Positions 1 through 5,520 of a stretch of DNA of 6,332 nucleotides are shown here, one piece after another. The notes under the pieces were generated by a model. That model saw only the letters and a program-made list of their open reading frames with translations, was not told the origin of the DNA and did not search any database. Position numbers and translations under genes: made by a program. The stretch comes from Acidobacteriota bacterium (GTDB lineage Bacteria; Acidobacteriota; Vicinamibacteria; Vicinamibacterales; UBA2999), in assembly GCA_947465645.1 (NCBI GenBank), contig CANIBQ010000166.1, positions 1 to 6,332 on the forward strand. The letters are read 5' to 3'. How positions within the stretch are numbered: position 1 is the first letter of the stretch; each line of letters begins with the position of its first letter.

Positions 1-32
1 AATTTGCTTAGTGAAAGTGAATGGGGGTTTGA

Positions 33-54
33 ATGGTGGGCGCGGATGGGTTCG
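33..54 (-). repeat. Direct repeat copy of tRNA-Val 3' end (att-like or tRNA remnant)
   Basis: These 22 bp are identical to positions 131-152, which hold the last base before the CCA, the CCA, the 3' acceptor strand, the 3' T-stem strand and part of the T-loop of the tRNA-Val gene. The match stops at 54/152, where the next base is t in this copy and a in the tRNA. No other part of a tRNA is present here. A tRNA 3'-end duplicate downstream of the intact gene is the usual arrangement of attL/attR left by tyrosine-recombinase elements, but only 76 bp separate the copies and no integrase is visible. A deleted element, a footprint, or the relic of a tandem tRNA are all possible. Confidence 0.7.
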
Positions 55-62
55 TGCCCGCT

Positions 63-83
63 GGCTGACGCGGAGCGTCAGCC
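63..83. repeat. Perfect 9-bp inverted repeat (hairpin)
   Basis: GGCTGACGC at 63-71 is exactly complementary to GCGTCAGCC at 75-83, with a 3-base gga loop. It lies in the 76-bp segment between the two copies of the tRNA-Val 3' end, downstream of tRNA-Val. No T-run follows on either strand, so it is not a typical intrinsic terminator. It may be part of a REP-like palindrome or serve in 3' processing or termination of the tRNA transcript. Confidence 0.6.
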
Positions 84-131
84 GCGCGCCTGAGCACGGC
101 CGCGGCCGACCAGGCCGAACGAAGTGAGGGA

Positions 132-206
<75 letters not shown>

Positions 207-256
207 TAATCTGTGGGCTGAAACTAAGAATTCGAGTCTAACACAGCGGAATCCGG

Positions 257-892
257 CTACACGGTTCCGTAAAGCCTGTCGCCGAAATCCCCTAGCCCGG
301 GGACGATGTACTTGTGCGTATCGAGGTGCTTGTCCACCACCGGCGTGTATACCGCGACGTCAGGGTGATGCTGCTCGACCAGGCGCACGCCTTCGGGGGC
401 GGCGACGATGCAGATCATGACGATCGTCTTCGCGCCTGACGCCTTGAGCAGGTCGAGGGCGGCCACGGCGCTGCCGCCGGTGGCGAGCATCGGATCGATC
501 ATCAACACGTAGCTCTTGCCCAGATCGGCTGGCAGCTTCGAGTAGTACTTCGACGCAATCGCCGTCGATTCGTCCCGGTGCAATCCGATATGGCCGACGC
601 GCGCCGCGGGCAAGAGCTCCAGCACGGCGTCGAGCATCCCGAGTCCCGCCCTGAGCACCGGCACCACCACGACATCGGCTGTGACGACGCAGCCCTCAGC
701 CGGTCCGAGCGGGGTCGTCACCGTCAACGGCACGGACGGGACGTTGCGCAGCGCTTCGGCGGCAAGCAGCACGCTGATCCGGTTGGCGGCACGGCGGAAC
801 GCCGGCGGTTCGGTCCGCGCATCGCGCAATTCAACGAGCGCGTCGTGCACGAGGGGATGTTCGACGATGTGTAAAGGCACGGGGGTAATCAT
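257..892 (-). CDS. upp: Uracil phosphoribosyltransferase
   Basis: This cytoplasmic salvage enzyme converts uracil and PRPP to UMP and pyrophosphate. The 211-residue product matches the usual length of the family (about 208). Family landmarks are an N-terminal EHPLVHDAL (11-19), VPVLRAGLGMLD (78-89), the PRPP-binding loop IDPMLATGGS (132-141), AAPEG (164-168) and the C-terminal uracil-site signature YIVPGLGDFGDRLYGT (195-210). I chose the ATG at 890-892 because the protein then starts like other Upp proteins. The frame stays open to 988, but those 32 extra codons run through the palindromic repeat in the spacer and look non-coding. No Shine-Dalgarno site precedes the chosen start. The gene is divergent from the amidohydrolase and forms part of a nucleobase/nucleoside cluster with hpt and deoC. 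Confidence 0.95.
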   Translation of the reverse strand: MITPVPLHIVEHPLVHDALVELRDARTEPPAFRRAANRISVLLAAEALRNVPSVPLTVTTPLGPAEGCVVTADVVVVPVLRAGLGMLDAVLELLPAARVGHIGLHRDESTAIASKYYSKLPADLGKSYVLMIDPMLATGGSAVAALDLLKASGAKTIVMICIVAAPEGVRLVEQHHPDVAVYTPVVDKHLDTHKYIVPGLGDFGDRLYGTV

Positions 893-898
893 AGTTCG

Positions 899-958
899 AC
901 GGTGCGATGGTGCGATGGTGATGGAACCACCCCCTGCACCGTCGCACCATCGCACCGT
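899..958. repeat. Long palindrome built of 8-bp units in a divergent promoter region
   Basis: The arms 899-920 and 937-958 (22 bp each) are complementary except at one position, 916/941, which is a G-U wobble if the plus strand is transcribed. The loop is 16 nt. The left arm is made of GGTGCGAT repeated in tandem and the right arm of the reverse-complement units. The element fills 60 of the 82 bp between the start codons of upp and the amidohydrolase, so promoters and any operator for both genes overlap or abut it. It could be a regulatory dyad or a dispersed intergenic palindrome that landed there. Confidence 0.85.
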
Positions 959-962
959 GACA

Positions 963-968
963 TAGTAT
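963..968 (+). promoter_or_regulatory. Possible -10 element (TAGTAT) of the amidohydrolase gene
   Basis: TAGTAT matches TATAAT at four of six positions and lies six bases before the ATG at 975. A transcript from it would start at or next to the start codon, giving a leaderless mRNA, which fits the absence of a Shine-Dalgarno site. No recognisable -35 hexamer is found 16-18 bp upstream, where the palindrome arm lies, so this is a weak call. Confidence 0.3.
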
Positions 969-974
969 TCGTCC

Positions 975-2375
975 ATGAAGGTCCGCATCGTGACGTTGGC
1001 GCTGCTGCTCCTCGTCGGCGGAGCCCTGGCAGTTGTCTGGAGCCAGGGGCCCCAGCGTCAGGTGTCGCTCGTCGTCACCAACGCGACGGTCGTGACGATG
1101 GACGCGGCGGGCCGGGTGATTGCCAACGGCGCCGTCGCCGTGGACGGCTCCGACATCGTCGGCGTCGATACGGCTGATGCGATTGGGGGTCAGTTTCGCG
1201 GGGCCGAGACAATTGACGCCGGCGGCCAGGTGGTGTTGCCTGGCCTGATCAACACCCACACGCACGCGCCGATGGTGCTCTTCAGGGGACTGGCCGACGA
1301 CCTGGCGCTGATGGAGTGGCTCAACAAGTACATTTTCCCGGCGGAGGCCAAGACCGTCTCTCCGGAGTTTGTCAGGGCCGGAACGCGCCTGGCCGCGCTG
1401 GAGATGATCCAGTCGGGCACCACGACCTATGCCGACATGTACTACTTCGAGGAAGAGATCGCCAAGGAAACGAAGGCTGCAGGGATGCGGGGCGTGCTTG
1501 GCGAGACGATCATCCAGTTTCCGGTCGCCGACGCGAAGACTCCCGCCGAGGCGCTGGTTCGTGCCGAAGCCTTCATCAAGATGTTCAAGGGTGATTCCCT
1601 GATCACGCCCGCCGTCGCCCCACACGCGATTTACACTAACGACGCGGCAACCCTCACCGCTGCGCGCGATCTCTCGAAACGTTACGGCGTGCCGACGCTG
1701 ATTCACCTGGCGGAAACCCAGGACGAGGTGAAGACGACGCAGGAACGGCACAAGCAGTCTCCAGTGGCCTACCTGGACGGCCTGGGGTTTTTGAGTCCTG
1801 GCGTGCTGCTCGCCCACGCGGTCTGGGTGTCAGATGCGGAAGTGGCGGTGCTCAAGGCGAGAGGGGTCGGCGTATCGCACAACCCTGAGAGCAACATGAA
1901 GCTCGCCAGCGGCACGGCACCGGTGCCGGCCTACCTGCGGGCCGGCGTCGCACTCGGTCTCGGCACCGACGGCGCCGCCAGCAACAACGACCTCGACATG
2001 TTCGAGGCGATGCGGACAGCCTCGATGCTGCACAAGCTGGTGTCGAACGATCCGCGGGTGGTGAGCGCGAAGGAATCGCTCCAGATGGCGACCATTGGCG
2101 GCGCCCGCGCACTCGGCATGGAGCGGCAGATCGGGTCGCTCGAGCCCGGCAAGCGCGCCGACCTGATCGTCGTCGGGATGAGCACCGCGCGCCAAACCCC
2201 GATCTACGACCCGATCTCGCACCTGGTCTACGTCACGAGGGGCGACGATGTGCGGACGACCATCGTGCACGGCAAGGTGCTGATGCGCGACCGGAAGATG
2301 CTGACGCTGAACGAGCCGGCGATTCTCCAGGAAGCCCGCGGGTGGGTCGACAAGGTCCGCGCCGCCGTGAGGTAG
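975..2375 (+). CDS. Exported amidohydrolase of the 5-methylthioadenosine/S-adenosylhomocysteine deaminase (MtaD-like) family
   Basis: This is a metal-dependent hydrolase of the amidohydrolase superfamily, most like the enzymes that deaminate MTA, SAH or adenosine to the inosine analogue and ammonia. The order of motifs is complete: metal ligands H95-T-H97, the LMEWL segment (112-116), H217 (HAIY), H244 with E247 (HLAE), H281 (LAHAVW), the HNPESNMKLASG block (302-313) and metal/catalytic D332 in GTDGAASNND. The C-terminal small beta domain ends around GKRADLIVV and VHGKVLM. The oddity is the N-terminus: K2/R4 followed by a hydrophobic run (about 5-21) with ALA at 17-19, a signal peptide or membrane anchor not usual for this normally cytosolic family. 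A GTG at 1062 would give a cytosolic form, but it lacks a ribosome site. The exact substrate cannot be fixed from sequence; guanine or another purine ring is possible. Confidence 0.9.
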   Translation: MKVRIVTLALLLLVGGALAVVWSQGPQRQVSLVVTNATVVTMDAAGRVIANGAVAVDGSDIVGVDTADAIGGQFRGAETIDAGGQVVLPGLINTHTHAPMVLFRGLADDLALMEWLNKYIFPAEAKTVSPEFVRAGTRLAALEMIQSGTTTYADMYYFEEEIAKETKAAGMRGVLGETIIQFPVADAKTPAEALVRAEAFIKMFKGDSLITPAVAPHAIYTNDAATLTAARDLSKRYGVPTLIHLAETQDEVKTTQERHKQSPVAYLDGLGFLSPGVLLAHAVWVSDAEVAVLKARGVGVSHNPESNMKLASGTAPVPAYLRAGVALGLGTDGAASNNDLDMFEAMRTASMLHKLVSNDPRVVSAKESLQMATIGGARALGMERQIGSLEPGKRADLIVVGMSTARQTPIYDPISHLVYVTRGDDVRTTIVHGKVLMRDRKMLTLNEPAILQEARGWVDKVRAAVR

Positions 2376-2400
2376 GACGGGTCCGCTGCGCTGAACCCGC

Positions 2401-2421
2401 CGAGCCGAGACTTACGGCTCG
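2401..2421. repeat. 7-bp hairpin in the convergent gap, overlapping the hpt stop codon
   Basis: CGAGCCG (2401-2407) pairs perfectly with CGGCTCG (2415-2421) around a 7-base loop that contains the hpt stop codon on the minus strand. It sits between the stop of the amidohydrolase (2375) and hpt, which converge. No T-run follows, so a role as bidirectional terminator is only a possibility. Confidence 0.4.
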
Positions 2422-2918
2422 ATCACCGCGATATAGGGCAGGTTGCGGTAGTTTTCCGCGTGGTCGAGCCCGTAGCCCACCACGAACTTGTCCTCGATCG
2501 TGAAGCCCACGTACTCGACCTTCACCTCCACCGTGCGCCGTGACGGCTTGCTGAGCAGGCACGCGGTCCTGAGGCTGCGTGGCGCCCTGGCGCGCAGGAT
2601 GTCCTGCAGGTAGGTGAGGGTCAGCCCCGTGTCGACGATGTCCTCGACGATGACCACGGCGCGGTTCTCGAGACCGCTGTCGAGATCCTTGAGGAGCTGC
2701 ACCTGGCCCGACGAGGACGTGCTCTTCCCGTAGCTCGACACCGCCATGAAGTCGAGCGAGCAATTGCCCGGCAGCGCACGCGCCAGGTCGGAGAGGAAGA
2801 CGAAGGCCCCCTTGAGCACGGCCACCAGGTGGACGCCGTCCGGGTGATCGCGCGCGACCTCCAGGGCCATTTCGCGCACGCGGAGTTGAATCTCTTCGGC
2901 GGAGATCAGGACGTTCAT
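2412..2918 (-). CDS. hpt: Hypoxanthine (guanine) phosphoribosyltransferase
   Basis: This cytoplasmic purine salvage enzyme transfers PRPP to hypoxanthine and/or guanine, giving IMP/GMP. At 168 residues it has the compact bacterial Hpt length. Visible features are VLKGAFVF (34-41), the mobile-loop segment SSYGKSTSSSG (61-71), the PRPP-binding motif VVIVEDIVDTGLTL (88-101), K124 in LLSKPSRR, and the base-binding end DKFVVGYGLDHAENYRNLP (143-161). The ATG at 2916-2918 gives the normal family N-terminus (MNVLISAEEIQ). The frame is open to 3188, but the extra codons run antisense through the rpiB-like gene and are a shadow; an in-frame ATG at 2960 is a less likely alternative. No Shine-Dalgarno site is evident. 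It is divergent from the rpiB-deoC unit and would recover purine bases released by nucleoside phosphorolysis. Confidence 0.95.
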   Translation of the reverse strand: MNVLISAEEIQLRVREMALEVARDHPDGVHLVAVLKGAFVFLSDLARALPGNCSLDFMAVSSYGKSTSSSGQVQLLKDLDSGLENRAVVIVEDIVDTGLTLTYLQDILRARAPRSLRTACLLSKPSRRTVEVKVEYVGFTIEDKFVVGYGLDHAENYRNLPYIAVIEP

Positions 2919-2930
2919 CGCGGGAGATGG

Positions 2931-2960
2931 TTGAGGCGGCAATGCACGCGAGAGTAACAT
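2931..2960 (+). promoter_or_regulatory. Sigma70-type promoter for the rpiB-deoC unit
   Basis: TTGAGG (2931-2936) and TAACAT (2955-2960) are separated by 18 bp, and each matches the consensus hexamers at four positions. Transcription would start near 2967, leaving only about 7 nt before the ATG at 2974, a near-leaderless mRNA. The same bases read TATGTT on the minus strand, which could serve hpt, so the 55-bp gap may hold overlapping divergent promoters. Confidence 0.45.
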
Positions 2961-2973
2961 AGCGTCCCGCCGG

Positions 2974-3606
2974 ATGAAACGCTTCCAGATGATCACCGAA
3001 GCCGATGCGCGCGTACTCGAGTACGGCAGCACCGTCGTGCTCGCGCCCGGCGGCCACGTCACGCCGCTTGCCGAAGACACGCTCCGGGAGCGGCGCGTGT
3101 CAGTCGTTCGCGATGGCGCCGACGTCGACGCCGCGTCGCTGGCGCCGGCGGCGGACATCCGCACGGTGGCGATCGCCGGAGACCACACGTCGCTTGCCTT
3201 GAAGAAGGCGATCCTTCAGCACCTGCGGGGACGCGGCATCACGGTGCACGATCTCGGCACCGACAGCACCGATCCGGTTGACTACCCGGATACGGCGGGT
3301 GCCGTGGCGGTGCAGGTGGCGCGCGGCGAAGCGGACGCGGGGATTGCCATCGATGGCGCCGGGCTCGGCTCGACCATCGCCGCCAACAAGGTGCGCGGCG
3401 TTCGCGCGGCGATGTGCCTCAACGAGACGCTGGCCCGCTACGCGCGACAGCACAACGGCGCCAACGTGCTGGCCCTGGGCTCGACCCTGGTCACCCTGCC
3501 CGAGGCCCTCGCCATCGTCGACACCTTCATCGGCACGCCGATGCTCGAGGCACGGTACATCCGCCGGCTCACGAAGATCCGCGACCTGGAGACACGCCGG
3601 GTCTGA
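2974..3606 (+). CDS. rpiB: RpiB/LacA/LacB-family sugar-phosphate isomerase with N-terminal BMC-like extension and altered active site
   Basis: Residues 63-203 form an RpiB domain: [13 protein letters not shown] (68-80) retains D70-H71, followed by VDYPD (102-106), [20 protein letters not shown] (135-148), [11 protein letters not shown] (160-170) and the phosphate-binding RYIRR (194-198). RpiB interconverts ribose 5-phosphate and ribulose 5-phosphate. Two features are unusual. First, the protein is about 60 residues longer than the normal 145-150; the extension ([12 protein letters not shown], then [18 protein letters not shown]) resembles the N-terminus of BMC-associated proteins such as EutT. 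Second, the catalytic Cys of the usual ICGTG motif is D127 (IDGAG), the position of the Glu base used by the mycobacterial type is S133, and the His following AxC is L149. The activity may therefore differ from ordinary RpiB. It is followed by deoC after 17 nt, probably as an operon. An ATG at 2989 is an alternative start. Confidence 0.88.
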   Translation: MKRFQMITEADARVLEYGSTVVLAPGGHVTPLAEDTLRERRVSVVRDGADVDAASLAPAADIRTVAIAGDHTSLALKKAILQHLRGRGITVHDLGTDSTDPVDYPDTAGAVAVQVARGEADAGIAIDGAGLGSTIAANKVRGVRAAMCLNETLARYARQHNGANVLALGSTLVTLPEALAIVDTFIGTPMLEARYIRRLTKIRDLETRRV

Positions 3607-3623
3607 CGACCCGCCTTGCATTG

Positions 3624-4499
3624 ATGCAGCCGGCCGACATCCAACGCCTCATCCAGATCATCGTCGAGGAGATCGCCGCCGCCTCGCACGCGCCGGCGCC
3701 ATCGAGATGTGCGTGTCACTCCGTCCTGTACGAGTGCTGCCCGGATCGGCTCCGCGGCATCCTGGACGCGGGCGCCACGCGCATCGGCTTGCACGCGAGT
3801 GGCGGTACGACGGGCGGTGTGTCGACGATGATCGACCACACGCTGCTCAAGCCCGATGCGTCGCGGAAAGAAATCGAGACGCTCTGCCGGGAAGCGGCGG
3901 AGTACAAGTTCGCCAGCGTGTGCGTGAATCCGACGTGGGTGGCCGTCTGCGCCAGGCTGCTGCGCGACTCAGGCGTCAAGGTGTGCTCGGTGGTCGGGTT
4001 TCCGCTCGGCGCGACGACGCCCGACACCAAGCATTTCGAGACCCGGCGGGTGATCTTCGACGGGGCGCGCGAAGTTGACATGGTGATCAATGTGGGGGCG
4101 CTCAAGTCGGGCGATCTTCGTCTCGTGGAGCGCGATATCGAGGCGGTGACGACGCCGTGCCGCGAGGCGGGCGTGGTCAGCAAGGTGATCATCGAGGCGG
4201 CGCTGCTGACCGACGAGGAAAAGATCACCGCCTGCACGCTGGCCAAGGCGGCTGCCGCGGACTTCGTGAAGACCTCGACCGGTTTCGCCTCTGGCGGGGC
4301 CACGGCCGCTGACGTCGCACTGATGCGGCGGGTGGTAGGTGAGGAGATGGGCGTCAAGGCGGCCGGCGGCGTCCGCGACCTGGAGGGCCTCAAGGCGATG
4401 GTGGCCGCCGGTGCCACGCGCATCGGCGCGAGTGCCGGCGTTCGCATCGTGCAGGAATCACGTGGACAGCAGCCGGTTGCTGCGGCGAAAGGCTACTGA
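3624..4499 (+). CDS. deoC: Deoxyribose-phosphate aldolase with N-terminal encapsulation-peptide-like helix
   Basis: DeoC cleaves 2-deoxyribose 5-phosphate to glyceraldehyde 3-phosphate and acetaldehyde. The TIM-barrel domain starts near residue 69 ([12 protein letters not shown]) and contains VCVNPTWV (99-106), VVGFPLGA (123-130), D152 in EVDMVINVG, the Schiff-base lysine K216 in [10 protein letters not shown]245 in GVKAAGG, and phosphate-binding AGATRIGAS (262-270). The 68 residues before it are extra. Residues 2-20 form an amphipathic helix ([16 protein letters not shown]), followed by a Pro/Ala linker and a segment with C29, C31, C38 and C39 ending in [10 protein letters not shown]. Such a helix plus linker is the pattern of BMC encapsulation peptides. 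The ATG at 3624 was chosen because the open frame upstream overlaps rpiB in another register and lacks protein character. No Shine-Dalgarno site is evident. The gene follows rpiB by 17 nt. Confidence 0.93.
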   Translation: MQPADIQRLIQIIVEEIAAASHAPAPSRCACHSVLYECCPDRLRGILDAGATRIGLHASGGTTGGVSTMIDHTLLKPDASRKEIETLCREAAEYKFASVCVNPTWVAVCARLLRDSGVKVCSVVGFPLGATTPDTKHFETRRVIFDGAREVDMVINVGALKSGDLRLVERDIEAVTTPCREAGVVSKVIIEAALLTDEEKITACTLAKAAAADFVKTSTGFASGGATAADVALMRRVVGEEMGVKAAGGVRDLEGLKAMVAAGATRIGASAGVRIVQESRGQQPVAAAKGY

Positions 4500-4521
4500 T
4501 GGCGGGCCTGGGCGCGAAAGC

Positions 4522-4527
4522 AGGAAG
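4522..4527 (+). promoter_or_regulatory. Shine-Dalgarno site setting a GTG start
   Basis: AGGAAG lies three bases before the GTG at 4531, with the GGA core five bases upstream. It is the only good ribosome-binding site in the window and fixes the start of the following secreted protein, whose frame otherwise stays open back to 4339 inside deoC. Confidence 0.6.
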
Positions 4528-4530
4528 ATA

Positions 4531-5238
4531 GTGGTCTTCCGTGCGGCGGTTCTGACCCTGATCATCATCGGGGCCGTCGAGGCAGTCGCCACGGCTCAGA
4601 CGACGCCCGTCGTGACGCAGGCCCCGGATCGTCCTGGGCCTTACGTCATCGATGTGCGCGGTTCCACGGTCGGCGCTCCCCAGGCTGCGGGCTTCTACCC
4701 GGCGGTGCCGACCGGCACGTTGATCCCAACGCGCGCGTTTGGATTCGACCTGGGCGGGCACGTGTACCTGTTCCAGCTCGGCCCGGCCCGCGTCGGCTTC
4801 GGGGCGGACCTGTTCCGGCTTCGCGGTACTGCTTCGCCGTCGAAGCCGGTCACCACCGGTTCCACGACGACGCCTCCGCCCGCGCCGTCGGCTCCGACGA
4901 CGCCTGACATCACCGTATCGATCACGACCATCGCGCCGCAGATCTCCGTCAACTTCGGCGGCTCCACCGGTTGGAGTTACCTGAGCGCGGGTCTCGGCAG
5001 GGCTCAGGTCATCACTGAACGGTCCGCCTTCGACAAGGGGCAGGCCGCCCGCCTGGAGAGCGGCCAGGTGACGAGCCAGAATTTCGGGGGAGGGGCTCGC
5101 TGGTTTACGTCAGATCACCTGGCGTTCACCTTTGATATCCGGTTCCACCTGCTGTCGCCGGGGAAGCCTCAGGGCGATGTCCGTGGCACGCCGCGCACGC
5201 GCATCGTGTCCGCGTCCGCCGGGATATCACTCCGCTAG
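4531..5238 (+). CDS. Putative secreted or outer-membrane beta-barrel protein
   Basis: The 235-residue product is not recognised as a named family. With the GTG start it begins with a signal peptide: R4, a hydrophobic core (about 6-20), and a cleavage site most likely after ATAQ (20-23). The mature part alternates polar and hydrophobic residues in short Gly/aromatic-rich strands, e.g. FGFDLGGHVYLFQLG (70-84), RVGFGADLFRL (87-97), GWSYLSAGLG (147-156), NFGGGARWF (184-192) and HLAFTFDIRFHL (196-207), as in outer-membrane barrels. A Pro/Thr/Ser-rich stretch (about 104-126) interrupts the strands and could be a surface loop or linker. The last residue is Arg, not the aromatic residue typical of many barrels. 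It starts 31 nt after deoC and may be co-transcribed, but nothing in the protein ties it to sugar metabolism. Confidence 0.72.
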   Translation: MVFRAAVLTLIIIGAVEAVATAQTTPVVTQAPDRPGPYVIDVRGSTVGAPQAAGFYPAVPTGTLIPTRAFGFDLGGHVYLFQLGPARVGFGADLFRLRGTASPSKPVTTGSTTTPPPAPSAPTTPDITVSITTIAPQISVNFGGSTGWSYLSAGLGRAQVITERSAFDKGQAARLESGQVTSQNFGGGARWFTSDHLAFTFDIRFHLLSPGKPQGDVRGTPRTRIVSASAGISLR

Positions 5239-5252
5239 CAACTGATTGGGAT

Positions 5253-5326
5253 TGGAGCGGGCAGCGGGAATCGAACCCGCGTTCTAGGCTTGGGAAGCCT
5301 CTTTCTTGCCACTAGAAGATGCCCGC
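5253..5326 (-). tRNA. tRNA-Gly (anticodon CCC)
   Basis: The reverse strand folds as a cloverleaf. The acceptor stem is GCGGGCA/TGCCCGC, the D-arm is TTCT/AGAA with loop AGTGGCA, the anticodon arm is GAGGC/GCCTA with loop TTCCCAA (anticodon CCC) and one G-A mismatch at its base, and the T-arm is GCGGG/CCCGC with loop TTCGATT. The discriminator is T and the CCA end is encoded (5253-5255). The mature body is 71 nt (5256-5326). It converges on the preceding secreted-protein gene, with only 14 bp between its 3' end and that gene's stop codon. Confidence 0.95.
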
Positions 5327-5388
5327 GAATCGGCCATTCGATTCGATAAACCGATGACGGCGTGAGGCTTCTGGTCCAAGTCCTTGTT

Positions 5389-5424
5389 GCGTAGACCGCT
5401 CCCGAACGTGGGAGCGGTCTACGC
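5389..5424. repeat. Perfect 15-bp palindrome, REP-like
   Basis: GCGTAGACCGCTCCC (5389-5403) is exactly complementary to GGGAGCGGTCTACGC (5410-5424), with a 6-base loop gaacgt. Neither strand has a T-run after the stem, so it is not a standard intrinsic terminator. It lies upstream of tRNA-Gly and downstream of the unknown minus-strand gene. Size, GC richness and intergenic site fit a REP/REPIN-type or MITE-like dispersed palindrome. Confidence 0.8.
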
Positions 5425-5487
5425 GGTTCAACGACAGTCCCCCGTCGTTCACCCGACAGTCGTGGAGACATTCTGGAGACGGCCAGA

Positions 5488-5520
5488 GGGATGGGCCGAT
5501 TCCGGCGCGGGTCCCATCCC
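5488..5520. repeat. 8-bp inverted repeat
   Basis: GGGATGGG (5488-5495) pairs exactly with CCCATCCC (5513-5520) around a 17-base loop. It is one of a series of stem-loops in the gene-free region. No function can be assigned. Confidence 0.45.

Noticed and set aside
63..83. Intrinsic terminator of tRNA-Val
   Set aside because: The stem is perfect, but no T-run follows on the minus strand.
899..958. CRISPR-like short repeats
   Set aside because: The 8-bp units are adjacent and arranged as a dyad; there are no regular spacers.
893..988. 32-codon N-terminal extension of upp
   Set aside because: It translates the palindromic repeat and overlaps the start of the divergent gene. The ATG at 892 gives a family-typical N-terminus.
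831..1817. Minus-strand open frame of 328 codons opposite the amidohydrolase
   Set aside because: Its product is Arg/His/Gly-rich low-quality sequence typical of the antisense of a GC-rich gene; the plus strand encodes a complete amidohydrolase with all motifs.
2919..3188. 90-codon N-terminal extension of hpt
   Set aside because: It runs antisense through the start of the rpiB-like gene and is Ser/Thr/Ala-rich shadow sequence. The ATG at 2918 gives the normal Hpt start.
3414..3623. 70-codon upstream extension of deoC
   Set aside because: It lies in another frame of rpiB and is Arg/His/Pro-rich. The helix-bearing N-terminus starts at the ATG at 3624.
3716..4447. Minus-strand open frame of 243 codons opposite deoC
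   Set aside because: Ser/Thr/Ala-rich antisense shadow; the DeoC catalytic motifs are on the plus strand.
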